A stretch of DNA of 19,824 nt from CAYJEQ01 sp964369235. GTDB taxonomy: Bacteria; Bacillota; Clostridia; Oscillospirales; Ruminococcaceae. The stretch covers positions 1-19,824 of the forward strand of contig CAYJEQ010000048.1 of assembly GCA_964369235.1 (NCBI GenBank), read 5' to 3'. Shown here piece by piece: positions 14,094 to 19,824 of the stretch. Position 1 is the stretch's first letter; the number at the start of each line of letters is the position of its first letter. The position numbers and the translations under genes are program-made. The notes below the pieces were generated by a model, which was not told the origin of the DNA, ran no database searches, and saw only the letters and a list, made by a program, of their open reading frames with translations.

Positions 14094-15578
14094 TTACGCC
14101 TTTTTCTTTCTATCTTCCATAAATTTGCGTATCATTGGATAAGCAAGGGACAGTATTGCTAGAACCATTATTGTCAGTGATATTGGTCTTGTAAAGAATA
14201 CACTGGCATCACCTTGGGATAGGATTAAAGAACGACGAAGATTTGATTCCATTAGCTTTCCTAAAACTAGTGCGATAATAAAAGGTGCCATAGGAAAGTC
14301 AAATTTCTTAAGTATATATCCCACTATACCAAATACCATCATAAGTGTGATGTTAAAAGAGTTACTAGCTATGGAGTAAGCGCCAACTACACAGAACATT
14401 AATATGGATGGAATTAATATTGGCAGTGGTACCTTAATAAGATTAGCAAATAATCTAGTAAAGGTAATACCCTCTATTAGCATAAATACATTTACTAGTA
14501 GCAGCCCACCCATAATAGCATAAACCCAAGAACTACCCTGTTCAAACAGTGATGGACCTGGAATTATCCCCTGCATAGTAAGGGCACCAATTAACACTGC
14601 TACAGAGGCATCACCAGGTATACCAAGGGTTAATAGTGGAATTAAAGTAGCACCTGTAGTAGCATTGTTTCCACATTCAGGAGCAACAATTCCCTCTATA
14701 CAACCTTGTCCAAATTCTTCTGGATTTTTTGATACTCTTCTTGCCTCATTGTAGGATAGCATGGAGGCAATTGCTCCACCTGTACCTGGCAGAGCCCCTA
14801 GTCCTATACCAATTAAGGAGGATCTTAGTAGGGTTTTCCAGTGTTTTAGTATATCCATGGTTTTTATCTGGGCTTTACTATAGCCAATCTGAATAGGTGC
14901 TTGATCTTTGTAGCTTAGTATGGTAACACTTTTATCAATAACCTCTGTTACTGCAAAAACTCCTAACATAATAGCTACTGAGGAGATTCCAGCTAACAGA
15001 TACATATTTCCAAACATAAAGCGCTGTACACCTTCGGAACTATCTATACCAACTGTAGATATAGCAAGCCCAACACATGCCATAATAACCCCTTTAATAG
15101 GCTTATCTCCAGCAATACCAATTGCTGCTGACATACCGAATATACATAGTGCAAAAAATTCAGGAGCGCCGAACTTTGTAGCAACACTAGCAATCTGTGG
15201 AGCGAAAAACAGCAGTGCAATACAGCTTACTATACCACCTACAAAGGAGCTGACTAGTGCGATTTTTAGTGCGTCCCCTGCTCTACCTTTCTGGGACATT
15301 GTATACCCGTCAAAAACTGTTGCACAGGCTGCTGGGGTTCCTGGTGTATTAATAAGGATAGCTGCAATAGATCCTCCAAAAGTACCACCACAATATGTGC
15401 CTAGCAGTAGATACATTGAGGCATATGAATCCATACCAAAGGTAAATGGTAGTAGCACAGCAATGGCAAATACTACATTAAGCCCTGGTAAGGAACCAAT
15501 AATAATACCTGCTGCCACCCCTACAGCCATCATCAAAAGATTCATAGGCATAATAATTTCTAATATTATATCTAACAT
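14094..15578 (-). CDS. Tripartite tricarboxylate transporter large membrane subunit (TctA)
   Basis: A 494-residue integral membrane protein of the TctA family, the large subunit of ion-driven tripartite tricarboxylate (TTT) transporters. About 12 hydrophobic segments span its length. Family motifs are GSLPGLN (28-34), GGTFGGSIAAILINTPGTPAA (about 64-84), GALPGTGGAIASMLSYN, and the PECGNNATTGATLIPLLTLGIPG segment in the second half. Known members carry citrate or other carboxylic acids, so the substrate is probably an anion, which fits the adjacent sulfatase. The gene starts 9 bp after tctB, whose stop codon abuts the AGGAGG that serves tctA. Length is normal. Confidence 0.94.
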   Translation of the reverse strand: MLDIILEIIMPMNLLMMAVGVAAGIIIGSLPGLNVVFAIAVLLPFTFGMDSYASMYLLLGTYCGGTFGGSIAAILINTPGTPAACATVFDGYTMSQKGRAGDALKIALVSSFVGGIVSCIALLFFAPQIASVATKFGAPEFFALCIFGMSAAIGIAGDKPIKGVIMACVGLAISTVGIDSSEGVQRFMFGNMYLLAGISSVAIMLGVFAVTEVIDKSVTILSYKDQAPIQIGYSKAQIKTMDILKHWKTLLRSSLIGIGLGALPGTGGAIASMLSYNEARRVSKNPEEFGQGCIEGIVAPECGNNATTGATLIPLLTLGIPGDASVAVLIGALTMQGIIPGPSLFEQGSSWVYAIMGGLLLVNVFMLIEGITFTRLFANLIKVPLPILIPSILMFCVVGAYSIASNSFNITLMMVFGIVGYILKKFDFPMAPFIIALVLGKLMESNLRRSLILSQGDASVFFTRPISLTIMVLAILSLAYPMIRKFMEDRKKKA

Positions 15579-15587
15579 AATGACCTC

Positions 15588-16055
15588 CTAAAGTGTAATG
15601 TTAAGCAGATATTTAAACACTATGTAAACTACTATTCCTATAGCATATGTAATCACATAGTATTTGATATTTTTGCATTTAAGGGAAAATAGATATAATG
15701 GTATCATTATACCTGTTGCAATAGGGTATCCTAGATAGTGAAACATCAGTGCATAAACACCTAATACTATAAAAAAGTATATAGGGGTTAAGGCATCCTT
15801 AATCATTACTGATAATGGTGTAGATTCTTTATTTTCTAGCTTTGACATTTTTACAACTGTTGTAATTATCCCAATAACTGCTGCAATCCCCATAGTTATA
15901 AACAATAGATTAGGGAATGTTCTGCTGGTAAAGGTAATATCTCCACTCCACGAATCTCTTAGCTGAATTTCAGCTGGGATAATTACAAAATAAAAGACAA
16001 CACTGATAACAGCGATAAAAGAATACATAAACATATCTTTTTTTAGCTTATTCAT
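15588..16055 (-). CDS. Tripartite tricarboxylate transporter small membrane subunit (TctB)
   Basis: A 155-residue protein with four predicted membrane helices: about residues 9-27, an interior pair, and a C-terminal YYVITYAIGIVVYIVFKYLL. The position between tctC and tctA and the length match the TctB family, which is poorly conserved in sequence. Three in-frame ATGs occur (16067, 16058, 16055). The upstream AATGGAG overlaps the first and is only 3 nt from the second, so 16055, giving MNKLKKDMF, is preferred. A MITE-like repeat directly upstream separates the gene from tctC, so tctB and tctA may be expressed less than tctC. Confidence 0.85.
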   Translation of the reverse strand: MNKLKKDMFMYSFIAVISVVFYFVIIPAEIQLRDSWSGDITFTSRTFPNLLFITMGIAAVIGIITTVVKMSKLENKESTPLSVMIKDALTPIYFFIVLGVYALMFHYLGYPIATGIMIPLYLFSLKCKNIKYYVITYAIGIVVYIVFKYLLNITL

Positions 16056-16075
16056 CATAAACTCCATTCTTTATT

Positions 16076-16244
16076 AAAAGGGGCTGTCGCACTAAAGTAA
16101 TATTAAACAAATATTGTAGGGGCGAACCTGGGTGTTCGCCCGAATATCTAGGAAATTCCTTTATTTTCTGGCGCTCACATAGGAGCGACCCTACATTTTT
16201 TGTGTATATTAACAATTAATTTAATTAGTGCGACAGCCTCTTTT
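16076..16244. mobile_element. MITE-like element with 20-bp terminal inverted repeats
   Basis: The ends AAAAGGGGCTGTCGCACTAA (16076-16095) and its complement at 16225-16244 match at 19 of 20 positions. The element is 169 bp and encodes no protein. Inside lie a second inverted repeat, TGTAGGG/CCCTACA (16115-16121 with 16189-16195), a strong hairpin GGGCGAAC/GTTCGCCC (16120-16141) and a CGCTC/GAGCG hairpin near 16172-16187. The GGCTGTCGCACTAA end resembles IS-type ends, perhaps of the IS1182 group, so it was probably mobilised by a transposase encoded elsewhere. I could not settle a target-site duplication. It lies between tctC and tctB and should fold in the mRNA. Confidence 0.85.
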
Positions 16245-16256
16245 ATCTTTAGTTGA

Positions 16257-17288
16257 CTACTTACCCATACCTAGTTCCTGAAGTAATACTGCATATACTT
16301 CTCTAGCATTTGTAAGCTCGGCTTCAATATCAGCTTCGTCCATAATTGCCATTTCGCCTACACCACTATCTACAAGATACTGCTGATATGCATCACTCAT
16401 AATTGCTGCGTTAATTTTATCTTTAAGGATTGTTACGATTTCTTCTGGGGTATCTTTTCTTACTGCTACACACTGTAAACCAAAATATGCATTCATGCCT
16501 GTTACGCCATATTCACCAATATATGGTACTTCTGGAGCGATTGGGTCTGGCTCATCGCCCATGATCATAAGTAGCTTTACCTCACCTTTTTCAGCAGCTA
16601 CTACATTTACTGGTGTGTCTAAAACAGCAAAGTCAATTTCATTATTAAGTAGTGCTGCTGTTACCTCTGCACCACCATTATATGGTACATATACTCCTGC
16701 TTCGCTTTCTAGCTGTGCTAGGGCATCTACTATAGATAGATGGGAAGCTGCACCTGCATTGGATACTGTATAGGTAAAACGCTCACCAGAATTTATTAGC
16801 TCTATAATTTCGTCAGCAGAATTGTATGGAGAATCTGGACCTACTACAACACCATATGTCATTAGAGGCTTAATAAGTGTAATAACTCTTAAATCTTCTG
16901 GATCATATGCAAGATCAACCATTAATGGCTGTAGTAGTAATGCGCTAGAAGAAGTTGTCACTAATGTATGTCCATCAGCTGCTCTGTTTACAGTTTCTAG
17001 AGTACCAATAGTATTAGATGCACCTGGGATATTTTCCACTATTACATTGCCATCAATATCCATATTATCAATTATAGCTCTTGTAGGAATATCAATTGGT
17101 GCTCCAGCATCTGCTGGCACTATCCAGCTAATATTTTTAGAAGGGAAATCAGCTGCGTCCACTGTTACTGTTGTATCAGAGGAGTTCTCTGCTGGTGTTT
17201 CACTGCTTGCATTTGCTGGGGCATTAGAACATGATACAAATGATAGCATCATAGAACCTGTTAAGATAAGTGTTAAAAGCTTTTTCAT
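16257..17288 (-). CDS. Tripartite tricarboxylate transporter substrate-binding lipoprotein (TctC/Bug family)
   Basis: A 343-residue extracellular binding protein of the TctC (Bug) family. The first 20 residues are a lipoprotein signal, with MKK, a hydrophobic core, and FVSC with the lipidated Cys at 20. An Ala/Ser/Glu/Thr-rich linker follows. The mature domain shows the family order: NISWIVPADAGAPIDIPTRAI, the NIPGASNTIGT block, ALLNNEIDFAV, and a C-terminal FGLQCVAVRKDTPEEIV. Bug proteins bind small carboxylates or amide-like acids through main-chain contacts. The AAGGAG ribosome binding site overlaps the stop codon of the dehydrogenase gene, 14 bp upstream, so translation is probably coupled. 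The downstream MITE-like hairpins may protect its message and raise the ratio of binding protein to membrane subunits. Confidence 0.92.
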   Translation of the reverse strand: MKKLLTLILTGSMMLSFVSCSNAPANASSETPAENSSDTTVTVDAADFPSKNISWIVPADAGAPIDIPTRAIIDNMDIDGNVIVENIPGASNTIGTLETVNRAADGHTLVTTSSSALLLQPLMVDLAYDPEDLRVITLIKPLMTYGVVVGPDSPYNSADEIIELINSGERFTYTVSNAGAASHLSIVDALAQLESEAGVYVPYNGGAEVTAALLNNEIDFAVLDTPVNVVAAEKGEVKLLMIMGDEPDPIAPEVPYIGEYGVTGMNAYFGLQCVAVRKDTPEEIVTILKDKINAAIMSDAYQQYLVDSGVGEMAIMDEADIEAELTNAREVYAVLLQELGMGK

Positions 17289-17302
17289 AATTTTAAATCT
17301 CC

Positions 17303-18226
17303 TTATTTATCGTTATTATTATCATTAATGGACTCCATTGCGTGAATAGTATCCAAAAGAAACTGATGTGTGGGAGTTTTTATCCCTAATTTACCTGCAG
17401 CTGCAACTACTGCACCTGTTATTGTGTCTACCTCTGTTTTTCTGCCATGGGTCATATCTGCTGAAATTGATGTTATCCCCTGTGGAGAATTTGTGGTGGT
17501 AAACTGGATTTTCTTTAAAAACTCAGCTGGATCTGCTGTTAATCCTAGCTCTCTAGCTACATAACAGCTTTCCTCCAGTAGTGATAATACCATATTCTTT
17601 GCATTATCATTTTCTGCCAGAAAGCCTATTTTGCATTTAAGCACCCCTGTTGTGGCACTTAGTGAGGAATTCATTATTAATTTATTCCATATAAGCTGTT
17701 TGATATTATTATGTATAATTGTATTAAAACCACAAGAGTCAAAGGCTGTCTTAATTTCCTGTAAAAATTCTAATCCATTAGTAGTTAACATACCTATATT
17801 AGTTATACCCTTGCCACCACGGCGAACTACGCCTATGTCTACTAATGCGCCGTTATCCTCGGTTGTGCCGATAATTATCCTGTCCTTAGGTACATATCCC
17901 TCTAGAATATCCTCATGACCTGCACCATTTTGTAGTGTTAACAGATATGTATCCTTACCTATTAGATGCTTATTTTCTTCTAAGGCTGCTACAGAAAACA
18001 TGGACTTAACAAATAGTATTATTAAATCTATCTTTTCATCTTTAGGTAAAGTAACTTTAGGGAAATACTGGTTTTCTGTGCCATCTTCTAATAGAGTAAT
18101 TCCCTTTGTTTTAATATGATTTAGCAGTGGTTTGTTTACATCAATCATATATACATTGTTGTGATTGGATAATTTCCCTCCATAGATGGAACCCATTACC
18201 CCAGCACCAATGACTGCAATATTCAT
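17303..18226 (-). CDS. Ketopantoate reductase-family dehydrogenase (ApbA/PanE)
   Basis: A 307-residue NAD(P)-dependent dehydrogenase of the 2-dehydropantoate 2-reductase family. The Rossmann motif is VIGAGVMGSIYGG at residues 5-17. LQNGAG lies at 98-103. IWNKLIMNSS holds the likely catalytic Lys182 and a substrate-binding Asn186. The C-terminal helical domain includes MTHGRKTEVDTITGAVV, with the conserved acidic residue. Members reduce or oxidise 2-keto/2-hydroxy acids with a branched C3, and many paralogues in catabolic clusters do not make pantoate. Here it probably acts on the desulfated, imported acid; pan genes are absent. An ATG at 18238 is one base from AGAAAGG, so 18226 (MNIAVIGAG) is preferred. 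Confidence 0.88.
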   Translation of the reverse strand: MNIAVIGAGVMGSIYGGKLSNHNNVYMIDVNKPLLNHIKTKGITLLEDGTENQYFPKVTLPKDEKIDLIILFVKSMFSVAALEENKHLIGKDTYLLTLQNGAGHEDILEGYVPKDRIIIGTTEDNGALVDIGVVRRGGKGITNIGMLTTNGLEFLQEIKTAFDSCGFNTIIHNNIKQLIWNKLIMNSSLSATTGVLKCKIGFLAENDNAKNMVLSLLEESCYVARELGLTADPAEFLKKIQFTTTNSPQGITSISADMTHGRKTEVDTITGAVVAAAGKLGIKTPTHQFLLDTIHAMESINDNNNDK

Positions 18227-18246
18227 CCTTATGACCATGCCTTTCT
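18227..18246 (-). promoter_or_regulatory. AGAAAGG-ATGGTCATA ribosome binding signature
   Basis: On the minus strand, AGAAAGG, one base, ATGGTCATA and three bases lead to the ATG at 18226. The ribokinase gene has the same arrangement, and the atuA-like gene has TTGGTCATA. The folded part of the leader element is not recognisable here, which suggests a remnant or an independently conserved start region. The upstream ATG is too near the Shine-Dalgarno sequence to be a start. Confidence 0.55.
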
Positions 18247-18275
18247 ACGAGTTTTATAGTGATTCATTAGTAAAA

Positions 18276-18743
18276 TTACTTTAATAACTTTGTACTTATC
18301 TTCATTACAACTTTTCTAATATTCATAGGCTCCTTAACTGCTATTGCTGGTCGGTGAACATCATCGGTAAATAATACACAAAAACTACCAGGTACCATCT
18401 TTACAAAATTATCATCCTTTACATCCTTATAAAAGATTAAATCTCTATCTTTAATGTACTCATCAACAATATAGCTTCCTTTTAGATTGGTAAATCCGAT
18501 TAACTCTTCTCCCTCTATTAAAAACTGTACATCTAGATACTCCTTGTGAGTTTCTGCTCGGGTGTTCTCTATTTTTTGGGTTTCTTTATGAAAAACTTGG
18601 GCATATATATCTCTGCCTTCTATCTCATAAACCCCGTCCTCTATCTTAGAAAAATCCGTTGTTCTAAGATACTCTAAGCCCTTTAAAATAGCAGTAGGGT
18701 ATCCCTTACCCTCTACTGATGCTTCAATTGTTGAAAATATCAT
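18276..18743 (-). CDS. YhcH/YjgK/YiaL family protein (cupin-like, DUF386)
   Basis: A 155-residue protein of the YhcH/YjgK/YiaL family, which also includes EbgC and TabA. These are small beta-barrel proteins that bind a metal and are found in sugar-acid, sialic-acid and beta-galactoside clusters. Some are thought to act on sugar anomers or lactones, but most have no proven reaction. The metal-site pattern is visible: ETHKEYLDVQFLIEG with Glu64, His66 and Asp71, and DDVHRP with His130. The length is typical and there is no signal peptide. It lies 15 bp after lacI and about 50 bp before the dehydrogenase gene on the same strand. Its presence argues that the cluster's substrate is a sugar or sugar acid rather than citrate. 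AAGAAAGGTAAAAAGCT precedes the ATG. Confidence 0.9.
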   Translation of the reverse strand: MIFSTIEASVEGKGYPTAILKGLEYLRTTDFSKIEDGVYEIEGRDIYAQVFHKETQKIENTRAETHKEYLDVQFLIEGEELIGFTNLKGSYIVDEYIKDRDLIFYKDVKDDNFVKMVPGSFCVLFTDDVHRPAIAVKEPMNIRKVVMKISTKLLK

Positions 18744-18758
18744 AGCTTTTTACCTTTC

Positions 18759-19766
18759 TTATGTTGTTTGCTTCACCGCAATTTCAAGTTCCACCATAGT
18801 AGATGGTTTTGGTTTTTTACCATTTAAAATATCTATTACCAGTTCAGCTGATATTTTACCTAGAATGTCCATTCTGGTGTCTAATGAGGTTATCTTAGGT
18901 TTTGACATCTCGGTATAATCTGAGTTATTTACGCCTATTACTGCTACATCTTCGGGAATACGCTTACCTAAGTCTAATAGTGCGTCCACACCTCCGAAAG
19001 CTAATAAATCACTAGAATATATTATCCCATCAGTTTCAGGGGATTTTTTCATTAGTTTAATGGTGTTTTTATAGGCATCATTAATATCTAACTCACAATC
19101 TATGATATTTAGATTTTCTTCCTTATAGCCTAGCTCTAGCATTTTTGCTATAAATCCTTCTCGTTTTCTAAGGCTACTAGCTGTACTGGGTTTTTGAATA
19201 TATGCTATGTGTTTCTTGCCTGTGGATTTTAATAAATCCACACATCTATATATTCCATTATGCTCATTAGCTATAATGCTCCAAACATTACTTAAATCGC
19301 TCTTCCCATTTACCATAATTACTGGACCTTTAGCAAAATGCTTTACAATGCTATTTCTCACCGCGGTATTCTCATATAGTGATCCTACTAAAACTATTGC
19401 TTCTACCTTGCGTTTAGATAATATATCTATACAGGTATCGATTCGGTAATTTTCATTACTTGTATTCATAATAACTGCACAGTAACCATTTTCCCTTAGC
19501 TGACTTTCTATATTGTGGGAAATAGAGTTAAGATGTTGGTTTCGTATATCCTCAGTAAGTATTCCTATAAGTTTACTACCACCATTTACCAGACCTTGTG
19601 CGTTATAATCGGGGGCAAAATCGTATTTTCTTAAAACTCTATTAATTCTTTCCACTGTTTCTGGCTTAAACTTCCCCTTACCACTAATTACCCTAGATAC
19701 AGTTGTCGTTGAAGTTTCTGCCTCTTTAGCTATATCATAGATGGTTATTTTATTACCCTTTATCAT
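18759..19766 (-). CDS. LacI/GalR-family regulator of the sulfatase/Tct cluster
   Basis: A 335-residue LacI/GalR-family repressor. The helix-turn-helix is ITIYDIAKEAETSTTTVSRVIS (about residues 7-28), followed by the hinge around NAQGLVNGGS and a type I binding-protein effector domain with GILTEDIRNQH, VEAIVLVGS, DGIIYSSDLLAFGG and DVAVIGVNNSDYTEM. It differs throughout from the LacI encoded at 5410, so it should have another effector and operator. The ATG overlaps the stop of an upstream reading frame in an ATGA arrangement, and there is no good ribosome binding site of its own. It therefore appears to be translated by coupling, as an internal gene of the operon. It probably controls the operon it lies in, with the operator outside the window. 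Confidence 0.9.
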   Translation of the reverse strand: MIKGNKITIYDIAKEAETSTTTVSRVISGKGKFKPETVERINRVLRKYDFAPDYNAQGLVNGGSKLIGILTEDIRNQHLNSISHNIESQLRENGYCAVIMNTSNENYRIDTCIDILSKRKVEAIVLVGSLYENTAVRNSIVKHFAKGPVIMVNGKSDLSNVWSIIANEHNGIYRCVDLLKSTGKKHIAYIQKPSTASSLRKREGFIAKMLELGYKEENLNIIDCELDINDAYKNTIKLMKKSPETDGIIYSSDLLAFGGVDALLDLGKRIPEDVAVIGVNNSDYTEMSKPKITSLDTRMDILGKISAELVIDILNGKKPKPSTMVELEIAVKQTT

Positions 19767-19824
19767 ATAGAAAACTCTGCAAGGCCTTCAATAGCATATG
19801 CTCTAATTGGGCAGGAATCTAGGC
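19763..19824 (-). CDS. C-terminal end of an unidentified protein (partial, cut by window edge)
   Basis: On the minus strand, one frame is open from the window edge to a TGA at 19763-19765 and reads LDSCPIRAYAIEGLAEFSI. The other two frames contain stops. The TGA overlaps the lacI ATG by 4 bp (ATGA), a common sign of translational coupling, and there is no promoter or strong ribosome binding site between. The composition looks like real protein, but 19 residues are too few to name a family. It would be the upstream neighbour of lacI in the operon. Confidence 0.6.
   Translation of the reverse strand, partial: LDSCPIRAYAIEGLAEFSI

Noticed and set aside
14920..15591. 223-codon open frame on the + strand
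   Set aside because: It is antisense to tctA, has no ribosome binding site or protein-family pattern, and is explained by the codon bias of the real gene on the other strand.
16822..17328. 168-codon open frame on the + strand
   Set aside because: It is antisense to tctC and the end of the dehydrogenase gene. Its composition is that of a reverse-complement reading, not a protein.
12578..19766. Possible foreign origin of region 2 from its frequent CTA/TAG-containing codons
   Set aside because: The impression could not be counted reliably by eye. A codon-usage comparison with the whole genome would be needed.
19793..19802. Palindrome AGCATATGCT as an operator for the second LacI
   Set aside because: It lies inside the coding frame that overlaps the lacI start, has no promoter beside it, and lacks the usual CG centre of LacI-family operators.

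Overview
The window is AT-rich DNA from a low-GC Gram-positive anaerobe. The strong AGAAAGG/GGAGG ribosome binding sites, lipoprotein-anchored solute-binding proteins, paired LacI regulators and intrinsic terminators suggest a clostridial gut or soil bacterium, perhaps a Lachnospiraceae. That placement is inference; there is no rRNA or marker gene here. No tRNA, rRNA, CRISPR array or complete transposase was found.

Region 1 (about 1-12,550) is a catabolic locus arranged around a divergent LacI-controlled promoter region. Leftward (minus strand) lie a ribokinase, a 699-residue ADP-ribosylglycohydrolase (ARH)-family protein with a long C-terminal extension, an AtuA-family (DUF1446) protein and an overlapping DUF4387 protein, ending in a bidirectional terminator. 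Rightward (plus strand) lie a LacI regulator with its own terminator, then an ABC importer operon: two permeases, a lipoprotein binding protein, a second ARH-family hydrolase and an MsmX/UgpC-type ATPase. The simplest reading, which is inference, is uptake of a ribosylated compound, removal of ribose by the ARH-family enzymes, phosphorylation of ribose by ribokinase, and handling of the released aglycone by AtuA/DUF4387.

Region 2 (about 12,500-19,824) is an all-minus-strand cluster: the end of an unidentified gene, a second LacI regulator, a YhcH/YjgK/YiaL protein, a ketopantoate-reductase-family dehydrogenase, a tripartite tricarboxylate transporter (TctC, TctB, TctA order) and a cytoplasmic Cys-type sulfatase. 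It looks like an import-and-desulfation pathway for a small sulfated acid or sugar. A 169-bp MITE-like element with 20-bp terminal inverted repeats sits between tctC and tctB.

The most unusual signal is a structured leader found three times in region 1: before atuA, before the ribokinase gene and before the first lacI. Each copy has a small hairpin, then a long closing helix with a bulge at the same place, enclosing two hairpins, and then a fixed tail with the ribosome binding site. Sequences differ while the pairing is kept. It is either an undescribed cis-regulatory RNA or a small mobile element that carries its own ribosome binding site. The tail recurs without the fold in front of the dehydrogenase gene of region 2.
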